Assembly: GCA_964507325.1 (NCBI GenBank)
Contig: CAZDQL010000094.1
Span: forward strand, 1 to 24,921
DNA length: 24,921 nucleotides
Reading direction: 5' to 3'
From: CAZDQL01 sp964507325
GTDB taxonomy: Bacteria > Planctomycetota > UBA1135 > GCA-002686595
Below the pieces are notes generated by a model that was not told the origin of the DNA, did not search any database, and worked only from the letters and a program-made list of their open reading frames with translations. Positions 17,298 through 24,921 of this stretch are shown in pieces. The position numbers and the translations under genes are program-made. Numbering within the stretch: the first letter of the stretch is position 1; every line of letters starts with the position of its first letter.

Positions 17298-19781
17298 ATG
17301 CAAAACGAGCTCTCCGTCTCCCACGCCGCCACCACCCGCAGCGAGCGGCGCGTCCCCCCCCAGGAGTTGCGCTGGTGCTGCAGCGCCGCGGACGTCGGCG
17401 CCGAGACCACCGAGGCGGTCGAGCCGCTGCAGGGCGTGGTCGGCCAGGACGACGCCGTGGAAGCGCTGCGCTTCGGACTGGAGACGGACGCTCCCGGCCA
17501 GAACGTCTACGTGCGCGGGTTGACCGGCACCGGGCGTCTGGCCCTGGTGCAGCGCCTGCTCGAGGACGTCAGGCACCCCCTGCCGTTGGCCCCCGACCGC
17601 TGCTACGTCTACAACTTCGACCAGCCGGACCGGCCCAGCCTGATCACCCTGCCCCGCGGCCGCGGCCGCGCCTTCCGCGATCGGATCGATGAGCTGATCG
17701 GCTTCGTGCGCGAGCAGCTCCTGCCGGCTCTTGAGTCGGATGCGATCAAGGAGCGGCGGCGCGCGCTGGACGAGAGCCTGCAAGCCGAGATGCAGGCCCT
17801 CGGCGGGCCCTTCGAGGAGGAGCTGAAGCAGGCCGAGCTGGCGATGGTCATGCTTCAGGTCTCCGGCGGATCCCAACCCGCCATCCTGCCGGTGATCGAC
17901 GGCCAACCGGCGCCCCCCGATCGAATCCAGCAGCTCGTGGCCGAGGGAGCGCTGGACGAGGAGGCGGTCCAGGCCCTGCGCGAGAAGATCGAGCACTTCA
18001 ACCAGCGCCTGGGGGAGCTCAACGAGAAGCTGACCGCCGCCCGTGAACAACACCGCCAGCGCATGCGCACCCTGATCGAGGACGAGGCCCGCGCCCAGCT
18101 CAGTTTTACCGTGCGGGAGGTTGAACTGGCCTTCCCCCAGCCGGAGGTGGCGCACTTCCTCGACGGCATCGTCGAGAACGTCATCACCCGCCAGCTGCAG
18201 GCGCTGGGGGAGGGCAAGGACACCACGCGCCTCTACGAGGTCAACCTGGTCCAGGCCCACGAACCCGACGCGCCGCGCGCGATCCTGGTCGAGAACCAAC
18301 CCACCCTGCAGAACCTGCTCGGCACGATCGACCGCCAGGTGCTGCCGGGGGGTGGGGTCTACTCCGACCACCTGATGATCCACGCCGGATCGCTCCTGCG
18401 CGCCGACGGGGGGTACCTCGTCTTCGAGGCGCGCGACGTGCTGACCGAGCCGGGCTCCTGGCGCGTCCTGGTGCGCACCCTGCGCACGGGGAAGCTGGAG
18501 ATCACCCCCCAGGAGTCCCTGCTCTTCGGCTCCACCGGCGTCTTGAAGCCGGAGCCGATCCCGATCGACGTCAAGGTGATCCTGATCGGGGATCCGGGCC
18601 TCTACGGTCTGCTCGACGCCCAGGACCCCGACTTCCCCCACCTCTTCAAGGTGCTGGCGGACTTCGACTCGGTGTTGCCGGTGGAGGAGGACGGGGTGAA
18701 GTACTACGCCGGCGTCCTGTCGCGGCTGGCGCGCGCGGAGGGTCTGCCCCACTTCTCGGCGGAGGCAGTGGCGGTGCTCGCGGAGCACGGCGCGCGCATC
18801 GCCGGCCACCGCAGGCGTCTGACGACGCGCATGAGTCGCCTGGCGGACATCGCCCGCGAGGCGGCCTTCCTGGTGACCAAGGAGGAGCGCGGGCTGGTGG
18901 AAGCGGCCGACGTGCGCCAAGCGGTGGAGCGCAGCCGGCGCCGCGGCAACCTGCCGGCGCGCAAGTTCCGCGAGGCGATCGCCGAGGGCACCATCCGCAT
19001 CCAGACCCGCGACGAGGTGGTCGGCCAGGTGAACGGCCTGGCGGTCACCACCGCCGGTCCCCTGACCTACGGCTTTCCGGCGCGCATCACCGCCACCATC
19101 GGCCCCGGTCACGCTGGGACGATCAACATCGAGCGCGAGGCGCAGCTCTCGGGCGCGATCCACACCAAGGGCTTCTACATCCTGGGCGGACTCCTGCGTC
19201 ACCTCCTGCGCGGAGCGGGTCACGCCCTGGCCTTCTCCGCCTCGATCGCCTTCGAGCAGAGCTACGGAGGCATCGACGGCGACTCCGCCTCCGGGGCGGA
19301 GATGTGCTGCCTGCTCTCCGCCCTGACCGGCGTGGGGCTGCACCAGGGAGTCGCGATGACCGGCGCCATCGATCAGCTCGGCCACGTCCAGCCGATCGGA
19401 GCGGCCAGCGAGAAGATCGAGGGCTTCTACAACGTCTGCGTGGACGCCGGGCTGACCGGCGACCAGGGGGTCATCGTCCCGCGCGCCAACCTGTGCAACC
19501 TGATGCTGCGCCAGGAGGTCGTGCAGGCTTGCCAGGAGGGGCAGTTCCACGTCTGGGGGGTGGACACCATCCAGGAGGCGCTGGAGATCTTCACCGGAGT
19601 GGACGCGGGCGAGGCGGACGAGTTCGGGGAGTACCCGGAGGGGACCCTCCTGGCCCTGGCCGTGGAGCGCGCCGGGGAGTTCTGGCGCCAGGCGCGCGTG
19701 GGCACGCCGCAGTTGGTGGAGGAAGAGGTAGTGGACGAGGAAGAGGAGCTGGAAGAGACGGAGGGCGCCGAAGCGGAGTAA
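17298..19781 (+). CDS. LonB-type ATP-dependent protease (AAA_32 plus Lon S16 protease domain)
   Basis: This is an 827-aa protein that starts at ATG 17298 after AGGAAT. The AAA+ part begins with VVGQDDAVEALRFGL and a Walker A-like GLTGTGR (Arg in place of Lys, which I believe occurs in this family). A long helical insertion (~160-270) carries a coiled coil. The Walker B strand reads GGYLVFEARDVL, with Glu where Asp is usual. The C-terminal S16 domain has the Ser-Lys dyad: S663 in GIDGDSASGAE and K706 in AASEKIEGFY. They are 43 residues apart, as in E. coli Lon (679/722). An acidic Glu-rich tail follows. There is no membrane segment, unlike archaeal LonB, so it should be a cytoplasmic quality-control or regulatory protease. 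Substrates are unknown. Confidence 0.92.
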   Translation: MQNELSVSHAATTRSERRVPPQELRWCCSAADVGAETTEAVEPLQGVVGQDDAVEALRFGLETDAPGQNVYVRGLTGTGRLALVQRLLEDVRHPLPLAPDRCYVYNFDQPDRPSLITLPRGRGRAFRDRIDELIGFVREQLLPALESDAIKERRRALDESLQAEMQALGGPFEEELKQAELAMVMLQVSGGSQPAILPVIDGQPAPPDRIQQLVAEGALDEEAVQALREKIEHFNQRLGELNEKLTAAREQHRQRMRTLIEDEARAQLSFTVREVELAFPQPEVAHFLDGIVENVITRQLQALGEGKDTTRLYEVNLVQAHEPDAPRAILVENQPTLQNLLGTIDRQVLPGGGVYSDHLMIHAGSLLRADGGYLVFEARDVLTEPGSWRVLVRTLRTGKLEITPQESLLFGSTGVLKPEPIPIDVKVILIGDPGLYGLLDAQDPDFPHLFKVLADFDSVLPVEEDGVKYYAGVLSRLARAEGLPHFSAEAVAVLAEHGARIAGHRRRLTTRMSRLADIAREAAFLVTKEERGLVEAADVRQAVERSRRRGNLPARKFREAIAEGTIRIQTRDEVVGQVNGLAVTTAGPLTYGFPARITATIGPGHAGTINIEREAQLSGAIHTKGFYILGGLLRHLLRGAGHALAFSASIAFEQSYGGIDGDSASGAEMCCLLSALTGVGLHQGVAMTGAIDQLGHVQPIGAASEKIEGFYNVCVDAGLTGDQGVIVPRANLCNLMLRQEVVQACQEGQFHVWGVDTIQEALEIFTGVDAGEADEFGEYPEGTLLALAVERAGEFWRQARVGTPQLVEEEVVDEEEELEETEGAEAE

Positions 19782-19794
19782 GCCCGGCGCCCTC
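19761..19794. terminator. Candidate bidirectional terminator at the lon-like gene end
   Basis: GAGGGCGCCG (19761-19770) and CGGCGCCCTC (19785-19794) form a perfect 10-bp stem with a 14-base loop. The loop contains the protease stop codon (19779-19781). The site lies between two convergent genes, where a shared terminator is expected. No T-run follows on either strand, so termination strength is uncertain. Confidence 0.45.
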
Positions 19795-19817
19795 GTCAGC
19801 GTCCCGTCGAGCTGGGA

Positions 19818-21584
19818 TCAGGGTCGCTCGATCGTCACCTCGACCTCGAGCCCGCTCCAGGAGCCGAAGCGCGCGCTCCAGACCCCGTTCTCGGCGACCA
19901 GGTGCACGCGCTCCGACAGCAGCAGGGTCTCCACGCCGGTGCACTCCAGACCGTTGTAGAGCGGCGACCCGAGGTCGATCTCCTCGCGGATCCGTTCCAC
20001 GCCCGCGCCCCCACGCAGCTCGAGCACCAGCTCCCCGGAGAGGCTCGGGGTCACGGCCAGCCACAGGGCGAGCCCCTCGAAGGTCGAGCGAATCGTCGGA
20101 TCGGCGACCGCGGCCGACTGGGCCACCTCGACGTCGAAGTCGGCCAGATCGGTATCCTCGATCCCGAGCACCAGCGCGGCCTCGGTGCCGGCCCGCATCG
20201 GCAAGCGCGAGGTCGCCATCTCGGTCTCGTTGTCGCGCACGACGACCTTCACGTCCAGGAGCTCACCCTCGGTCATCAGGGCCTCGAAGGCCCCGATCAG
20301 GGCCTGCTGCTCGCTCTTGATCTCCGGAGCGTATTCACGGAGGTACTCCGCCTGGGGACACAGCGCCAGGAAGGGACCGAGGTGGTTCAAGGAGCTGTAC
20401 ACGTCCGCGCCGCTCAACAGCTCGAAGACCTCCTCACCCGACTCCGGGCTCATGAAGACCTGCAGGGTGGTGTGGAATCCCGTCGGGTGGGCGCTCCCCA
20501 GGGCGAGCGGCATGCTGTCGGAGAAGAGGATGCCGGCGGCCCGCGAGCACGGAGGAGCCACGGCTCCGAGATCCGCCAGGATCACGCTGGGCCCCCCGCT
20601 CGAGAGGGGCAGCTCGCGGCGCACCGGCAGCGCACCTCCGGTGCGGCGCAGGAGGAAGACCTCCCGGCGACCCTCCGGGAGAGCGAGACCCGCACTGATG
20701 GCCAGGACCTTGCCGTCGGGGAGGAAGGTGCTGAATCCCATCGAGCGGCTGCAGGACCGGGCGCGCTGCAGGATGGAGGAGTCGCGCTTCACCTCCAGGC
20801 CCCCCTTCTCCACGCCCGCCCAGAAGCCCAGATCGAGCATGCGATCCGGGGCCGCGAGCCATTCCCCGCGCTTGCAGTTGAGGGCCAGGAAGAGCCCCCC
20901 CTCGGCGCCGGAGGCGCGCAGCTCGAGCCGTGTGCCGCTGGGGACCTCGACCACGATCGGATCCCCGACGGCCACGCCGGAGGCGATCTCCACGTCGAGG
21001 TCGACGACGGCCCGCCGCGAGGTACGCGCATCCAACCTGGCGGCGCGACCGGGGCGTACCCGCAGGGTGTAGGCCTCGTGTCGCAGCACGTTGGAGAGCA
21101 GAGCTTCCGCCTCGGCGAGCTCCAGGACGCTCGCCTCGGGGAGCTCGACCCCGTACGGAAGCTCGACCACGTCGAAGGCGATCGTCGCCCCTGAGCTCTG
21201 CACCGTCTCGAAGAAGCGCAGCATGCCGGCGACGCGCTCTTGGAGATCGGCGGGCCCCTTGACGAGCAGCTTGTCGCTGCTGTTCAGGTAGAGCTGCCGC
21301 CCCTCGTACTCGAACTCGGCCGCGTACTGATCGAAGAGCATGTTGACGAAGGCTTCGGCGCCGCCCCGGTCGGGCGTGGCATCCACGTCGTCGTCCGCCT
21401 CATCGACCGGCTCCATGTAGGGCAGGAGCGGGAGGTAATGAGCCGAGCCCTCGTCCCCCAGATCGTAGTCCAGGGACAGGGTCGAGACGTCGTAGACGCG
21501 CACCACGTTGTCGCTGCTCTGCTCCGGATCGCCGCTGGCCAGCGGCAGGAGGAGCAGCGCGGAGAGGGGAATCGGGATCATCAT
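19818..21584 (-). CDS. Exported protein with secretin-N-like start, third gene of the sigma operon
   Basis: This is a 588-aa protein that starts at ATG 21584, with GGAGG 8 bases upstream. The start lies in an ATGA overlap with the anti-sigma stop, so translation is coupled. A Sec signal peptide covers residues 1-18 (MMIPIPLSALLLLPLASG). Residues ~27-40 (VVRVYDVSTLSLDYDL) followed by ~85-125 (a YEGRQLYLNSSDKLLVKG strand, then QERVAGMLRFFE) match the beta-alpha-beta pattern of secretin N0/N1 or STN domains. The remainder is beta-rich and I do not recognise it, and there is no secretin pore domain. It probably sits in the periplasm or on the cell surface as an effector or sensor of the sigma/anti-sigma pair (inference). 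Confidence 0.75.
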   Translation of the reverse strand: MMIPIPLSALLLLPLASGDPEQSSDNVVRVYDVSTLSLDYDLGDEGSAHYLPLLPYMEPVDEADDDVDATPDRGGAEAFVNMLFDQYAAEFEYEGRQLYLNSSDKLLVKGPADLQERVAGMLRFFETVQSSGATIAFDVVELPYGVELPEASVLELAEAEALLSNVLRHEAYTLRVRPGRAARLDARTSRRAVVDLDVEIASGVAVGDPIVVEVPSGTRLELRASGAEGGLFLALNCKRGEWLAAPDRMLDLGFWAGVEKGGLEVKRDSSILQRARSCSRSMGFSTFLPDGKVLAISAGLALPEGRREVFLLRRTGGALPVRRELPLSSGGPSVILADLGAVAPPCSRAAGILFSDSMPLALGSAHPTGFHTTLQVFMSPESGEEVFELLSGADVYSSLNHLGPFLALCPQAEYLREYAPEIKSEQQALIGAFEALMTEGELLDVKVVVRDNETEMATSRLPMRAGTEAALVLGIEDTDLADFDVEVAQSAAVADPTIRSTFEGLALWLAVTPSLSGELVLELRGGAGVERIREEIDLGSPLYNGLECTGVETLLLSERVHLVAENGVWSARFGSWSGLEVEVTIERP

Positions 21585-23437
21585 CGGGAGTTCCTCCAGG
21601 CCGGAGCCGCTTGGGACGAGAAGACCGGCTCCAACAAGCGAGCCAGGTGGAAGCGTAGGGCGGCGTCGCGCTGCTCGGTGTCGAGCAGCTCGAGCACGCG
21701 CCGCAGTGCGGCGGGATCCGCGCCGGGGAGCGCGTCGGTCACCGCCTGCGCTCCGCCGAGGCGGTGCAGCACCAACAGCGAGGCCGCCGCCAGGTCGCGG
21801 TCGTGACCGGCGAGCTGGGTGAGGACGGTCGCGAGCAGGGGCACGTGCGCCTCGCCCCCCAGCTCCCCCGCCGCCAGGAGCGCCCGTTCGCGCTCGGCGT
21901 CGTCGAGTGCCCCCCCCACCGCCAGCTCGACCAGAGCGGGCACCGCCTCCGCCCGACCGGAGATCACCAGCCAGTCCAGGTAGCGACGCGTCGCGCGGCG
22001 ATCGGCCCCGGCGATCTCTGCGCGTGCGCGGGCCAGGACGCGCTCCCCGCTCCCCTCGACCGCCACCCGCCAGGCGTGGGCCAGCTCCTCCGCACCCACG
22101 CGCCGCGCCTCGTCCAGCTCGAGCAGCGCCGCCAGGGGTTCCACACCGCCGAAGCCGGCCAGGACCCGCGCCGCCAACCCGCGCCGCTCCCCGTACCAGG
22201 CGCGCCCTCGCACCCACTCGAAGGCCTCCTCGAAGGCCAGCTCTTCGATGGCGAGCAGGAGGAAGTGCTCCTGTCTGCGCGCGCGGCGCGTCTCGAGGAT
22301 CGCCCCCAGGACCTCGCCGGCGCCCTCGGCGCGCGCGAAGGCGCTCGCCAGCACCTGCTTCGGAATGCGGCCGTCCCCCGCCAGGGTGAAGAGGCTGCGC
22401 GCCCCCTCGGGTCCACACTCCGCGAGCAGGTCCACCAAGCGCTCGGCGGCCGCGGCGCGATCCTCGCCGTCGCGCGGTCTGGCCGCCAGCGCGCGGTCGA
22501 CCCAGAGGGCGACGCCTGACGGGTCCTGCTCCGTTCTGTGGCGCAGCTCCGCCTCGACGACGCCGGAAACCTCCGGCAACCAGAAGGCGCGCGCCAATCC
22601 CCGTTCTCCCAGCTCCCCGGCGTCGATCAGGGCCAGGGTCGCGGCCCGGCGCGTCGTCGCCTGGTCGAGCGCCTCCTGCAATCGGCTCACCGCGACGCGC
22701 GTCGCGCGCACCCCGGTGTAGCGCGCGGCCGCGTTCGCCACCTGCGCATCGGGATCGTCGATCAACCCCGACACCAGGTGGCCGATCGGCCAGTCGGAGG
22801 CGCGCAGGTCGCCGGCGAGCTCCTCGAAGCGCACCGCGAACGCCTCGGCCGCGGCGCCCTCGGGTTCGATCTCCCTCGCCGCCTGAACCAGGAGCCCGCG
22901 CACCTCTTCCTGGGTGGACGCGAGGCGGGGGATGTCGAGGTCGGCGCTGAGCGGCGGGCCGGGGAGCATCTGGTGCACGACGACCGCGGCGACCGCGGAG
23001 AGCTCCCGTGCGGGCTGGATGGGCTCCTCGGGCGTCCCGACGCCGGGCTCGCTCGGGTGTTCGTCTGCGAGGGGGGTCTGCCCCTCGTCACCAGGTGTGG
23101 ACCTGGCCCAGAGGAAGGCGCAGGCGATGAGGAGACCCGCGGCGAGGGCGGCGGCGGCGACCCGACGCGCTCGCGGCGCGGCGGGCCTCACGGCGGTCGT
23201 GGGCTCGGAATCGACCCGCTCGCGGATCGCGTTCAGGCAGCGCTCCAGGTCCGCCCCCTCGACCGAGGGCTCGGGCAGGGCCTCGAGCAGCTCGCTCAAG
23301 TGCTGGTGATCGGCGGCGAGCTCTTGGCAGCGGGGGCATCGCCGCAAGTGCTCCTCGAGCAGGAACTCCTGTGCGAGGGGCAATCGGTCGTCGGCGGCGG
23401 CTTGCATCCAGCGCCGCGCGGTTCGGCAGCGTGTCAC
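21581..23437 (-). CDS. Zinc-finger anti-sigma factor with large extracytoplasmic helical-repeat domain
   Basis: This is a 618-aa, single-pass membrane protein. The cytoplasmic N-terminus is a zf-HC2/ZAS-type anti-sigma domain (C4, then H30-x3-C34-x2-C37, EEHLRRCPRC). One transmembrane helix lies at about 93-110. A Pro/Glu linker follows. Residues ~170-600 form an alpha-solenoid of HEAT-like repeats, for example LVSGLIDDPDAQVANAAARY and ALLAAGELGGEAHVPLLATV. It should hold the ECF sigma factor at the membrane until an outside signal reaches the repeat domain. It starts in an ATGA overlap with the sigma gene stop (23434-23437) and ends in an ATGA overlap with the next gene. The repeat domain makes it several times longer than ordinary anti-sigma factors. 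Confidence 0.88.
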   Translation of the reverse strand: MTRCRTARRWMQAAADDRLPLAQEFLLEEHLRRCPRCQELAADHQHLSELLEALPEPSVEGADLERCLNAIRERVDSEPTTAVRPAAPRARRVAAAALAAGLLIACAFLWARSTPGDEGQTPLADEHPSEPGVGTPEEPIQPARELSAVAAVVVHQMLPGPPLSADLDIPRLASTQEEVRGLLVQAAREIEPEGAAAEAFAVRFEELAGDLRASDWPIGHLVSGLIDDPDAQVANAAARYTGVRATRVAVSRLQEALDQATTRRAATLALIDAGELGERGLARAFWLPEVSGVVEAELRHRTEQDPSGVALWVDRALAARPRDGEDRAAAAERLVDLLAECGPEGARSLFTLAGDGRIPKQVLASAFARAEGAGEVLGAILETRRARRQEHFLLLAIEELAFEEAFEWVRGRAWYGERRGLAARVLAGFGGVEPLAALLELDEARRVGAEELAHAWRVAVEGSGERVLARARAEIAGADRRATRRYLDWLVISGRAEAVPALVELAVGGALDDAERERALLAAGELGGEAHVPLLATVLTQLAGHDRDLAAASLLVLHRLGGAQAVTDALPGADPAALRRVLELLDTEQRDAALRFHLARLLEPVFSSQAAPAWRNSR

Positions 23438-24024
23438 GGGCGCCTCCTTTCGAGCCAGGGCGCGAGCATCGCCATCAGTCGCTTGCGCGCCTTCATCACT
23501 TGGGTGCGGACGGTGGTGGGCTTCATGCCGGTCGCCTCGGCGACCTCGGCGTAGTCGCGCCCCTCGAGCACGCGCAGCACCACGGCGGCGCGCAGGTTGT
23601 GGGGCAGTCGTTCGATCGCCTCCCCCACCTTCTGGATCATCTCGCGCCGCGAGAGCTGGCGGGCGGGCTCCCCTTCGCGGCTCTGCGGCTCGGCGGCGCC
23701 GGGGTCGATGGCGACCAGGGGCAGACCGCGCCCACGCCTGCGGTGGTGGTCACGCGCCAGGTGCAGGGCAATGCGGCCGAGCCAGGCGGCGAAGCTCCCC
23801 TCTCCGCGGAAGAAGCGCAGGGAGCGGTAGGCGCGCACGAAGCACTCCTGGGCCAGGTCCTCGGCGTCCTCGTGGTTGCCCACCATGCGGTGGAGCAGGC
23901 GGAAGACCTCGTTGAAGTGCTCCCGCGCCAACTGGTCGAAGGCCCCACGGTCCCCCTCCGTGGCACGCGCCACCAACCGCGCTTCGCCGGAGAGGGTGCC
24001 CATCGAGGTCGCGAGGCGGGGCAT
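23434..24024 (-). CDS. ECF sigma factor (RpoE-like)
   Basis: This is a 196-aa sigma-70 family factor with regions 2 and 4 only. Region 2 shows HFNEVFRLLHRMVGNHEDAE, DLAQECFVRAYRSL and the -10 recognition segment SFAAWLGRIALHLARDHHRR. Region 4 shows IERLPHNLRAAVVLRVLEGR and the helix-turn-helix DYAEVAEATGMKPTTVRTQV. A flexible Pro/Glu linker separates them. ATG 24024 is preferred, with GAGAGG about 7 bases upstream; ATG 24003 is an alternative. It heads the three-gene operon with its anti-sigma factor. ECF factors commonly activate their own operon. No clear self-promoter was identified, but an inverted repeat lies about 80-105 bases upstream. Confidence 0.95.
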   Translation of the reverse strand: MPRLATSMGTLSGEARLVARATEGDRGAFDQLAREHFNEVFRLLHRMVGNHEDAEDLAQECFVRAYRSLRFFRGEGSFAAWLGRIALHLARDHHRRRGRGLPLVAIDPGAAEPQSREGEPARQLSRREMIQKVGEAIERLPHNLRAAVVLRVLEGRDYAEVAEATGMKPTTVRTQVMKARKRLMAMLAPWLERRRP

Positions 24025-24101
24025 GTCAGCCCTCTCGTCCTCGGGGTTGGGCTGTGGGATGCGGGTGCATGTACCGGGCTCGACGACGCCGGGGAGAGGC
24101 T

Positions 24102-24128
24102 GTAGACGCCTTTCACCCCGGAGTCTAC
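24102..24128. promoter_or_regulatory. Inverted repeat upstream of the sigma-factor operon
   Basis: GTAGAC (24102-24107) and GTCTAC (24123-24128) are perfect inverted arms, 15 bases apart. An inner CC/GG pairing follows one mismatch. It lies about 78-104 bases before the sigma start in the ~230-bp region shared with the tRNA gene. It may be an operator, a leader hairpin or chance. Confidence 0.3.
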
Positions 24129-24211
24129 GCCCTAGGAGGTTTCAATCCGTCTGGAGGGGTGCCCCGCTGGCTCTTGGTCGCCTCCCGACCCTGTTGTGAA
24201 CCTCAGCCGGC

Positions 24212-24239
24212 TTGATGTTCCAGGGCACCCGGGTAGACT
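24212..24239 (+). promoter_or_regulatory. Candidate promoter of the tRNA gene
   Basis: TTGATG (24212-24217, 4/6 to TTGACA) and TAGACT (24234-24239, 4/6 to TATAAT) are 16 bases apart. This places transcription start about 8 bases before the tRNA. It is a reasonable housekeeping-sigma promoter judged by position and spacing only. Confidence 0.4.
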
Positions 24240-24254
24240 GGCGCGCCGCTCAGA

Positions 24255-24330
<76 letters not shown>

Positions 24331-24641
24331 CACAAGTCTAGTCTGGGGCGGGACTTAGGGGCGCGGCCTTCGATGCCGCATTCGGTCAGCGGCGGGCTTG
24401 TGCCACTTTGGTGCCACTTTCGTGCGGCCTCGCTGCATCCTCCCTTGCGCCTAGCCCCTGCCACAGCCTCCGAGCAACGCTTCTCTCCCGGGTCACTTCT
24501 GGCCCGAACGGAGGGGCGTCGCATCCGAGCCGCCCACTCCGGGTAGCTCATGCAACACTGACACTGATGATCCGCGACTTCGAGCCTTCCGTTGATCTGG
24601 ACAGGTAGCTGAGCGCAGACAACGAAAAGGACTCAACACGA
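24331..24641. other. ~310-bp non-coding stretch between tRNA-Gly and the RRM gene
   Basis: No gene is seen. The overlapping minus-strand frame is the known artefact of translating a tRNA backwards. The stretch must carry the tRNA 3' processing region and the promoter or leader of the RRM gene. It also holds an 11-bp-period repeat (24400-24425). Nothing like an integrase or a second tRNA-end repeat is visible. Confidence 0.55.
24400..24425 (+). repeat. 11-bp-period direct repeat downstream of the tRNA
   Basis: GTGCCACTTT occurs at 24400-24409 and 24411-24420, and its first four bases recur at 24422, giving an exact 11-base step. Such spacing places sites on one face of the DNA helix, as for iterons or a DNA-binding protein. 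It may also be a scar of an attachment site near the tRNA. No function is shown. Confidence 0.45.
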
Positions 24642-24921
24642 ATGGGAACTCGACTCTTCATCGGCAACTTGTCCTGGGACACCACCGAGGACAGCCTGAT
24701 GGCCGCGCTCTCCGAGGGAGGCCGCACCGTCAAGGAAGTGCACATCGTCACCGACCGCGACAGCGGGCAGCCTCGTGGTTTTGCCTTCGCTGAATTCAAC
24801 AGCCAGGCCGATGCGCAGTCCGCCATCGCTGACCTGAATGGGAAGGACCTCGACGGTCGCTCGCTGCGGGTGAACGAAGCCGAGGAGCGCAAGCCTCGCT
24901 CCGGCGGCGGGCGTGGTGGCT
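24642..24921 (+). CDS. RRM-type RNA-binding protein (5' part, cut by window edge)
   Basis: Ninety-three codons are visible from ATG 24642; the AAGG upstream is a weak ribosome site. A single RNA recognition motif fills residues 4-82. RNP2 is LFIGNLS (5-11) and RNP1 is RGFAFAEF. After the RRM a Gly/Arg-rich tail begins (RKPRSGGGRGG) and runs off the window. Bacterial proteins of this kind are small single-RRM RNA binders often linked to cold response, and the Gly-rich tail adds RNA affinity or aggregation. It is the only gene seen to cross the right edge. Confidence 0.93.
   Translation, partial: MGTRLFIGNLSWDTTEDSLMAALSEGGRTVKEVHIVTDRDSGQPRGFAFAEFNSQADAQSAIADLNGKDLDGRSLRVNEAEERKPRSGGGRGG

Overview
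The window looks like chromosomal DNA from a GC-rich bacterium, most likely a member of the Planctomycetota. The lineage call is inference. It rests on a LEPR-XLL surface protein, a Hanks-type kinase with TPRs, a DUF434 protein, an ECF sigma/anti-sigma operon with alpha-solenoid and secretin-N-like partners, and strong GGAGG ribosome sites. In hand-counted 60-base lines the first ~5.9 kb is about 62-68% GC. Lines taken further in reach 73-83%.

Region 1 (1-5520, all minus) is a three-gene operon. It reads periplasmic adaptor, then a 1359-aa LEPR-XLL/RTX-like/PKD repeat protein, then a PilZ protein. It resembles export of a giant surface or matrix protein with a c-di-GMP-binding partner. No ABC ATPase or outer-membrane channel is present, and the operon runs toward the left edge. 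Four near-identical 381-bp tandem repeats lie in the large gene. A ~500-bp gap follows (5521-6022).

Region 2 (6023-12345) holds a URO-D/MtaA-like protein, a SPASM radical SAM protein with a coiled-coil tail, a divergent class III aminotransferase with an extra C-terminal domain, a DUF434/DUF5616 protein and an unrecognised 257-aa protein. A ~205-bp, ~92%-identical copy of the 3' end of the DUF434 gene sits at 7188-7399 in the same orientation. The radical SAM/aminotransferase pair is therefore bracketed by direct repeats, as if it were a cassette inserted or recombined into an older DUF434-to-URO-D arrangement.

Region 3 (12453-19781, all plus) reads: Ser/Thr kinase with a TolB-like middle domain and TPRs; a translationally coupled DEDDh exonuclease-fold protein with degenerate catalytic motifs and a WYL-like tail; BipA/TypA GTPase, with a perfect hairpin between a GGAG and its start codon; and a LonB-type AAA+ protease. 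A 10-bp inverted repeat at the end of the protease gene may terminate transcription.

Region 4 (19818-24024, minus) is an operon with two 4-base ATGA overlaps: ECF sigma factor, zinc-finger anti-sigma factor with a large extracytoplasmic helical-repeat domain, and a signal-peptide protein with a secretin-N-like start.

Region 5 (24212-24921, plus) has a tRNA-Gly(CCC) with a plausible promoter, a ~310-bp gap with an 11-bp-period repeat, and the start of an RRM RNA-binding protein cut by the window edge.
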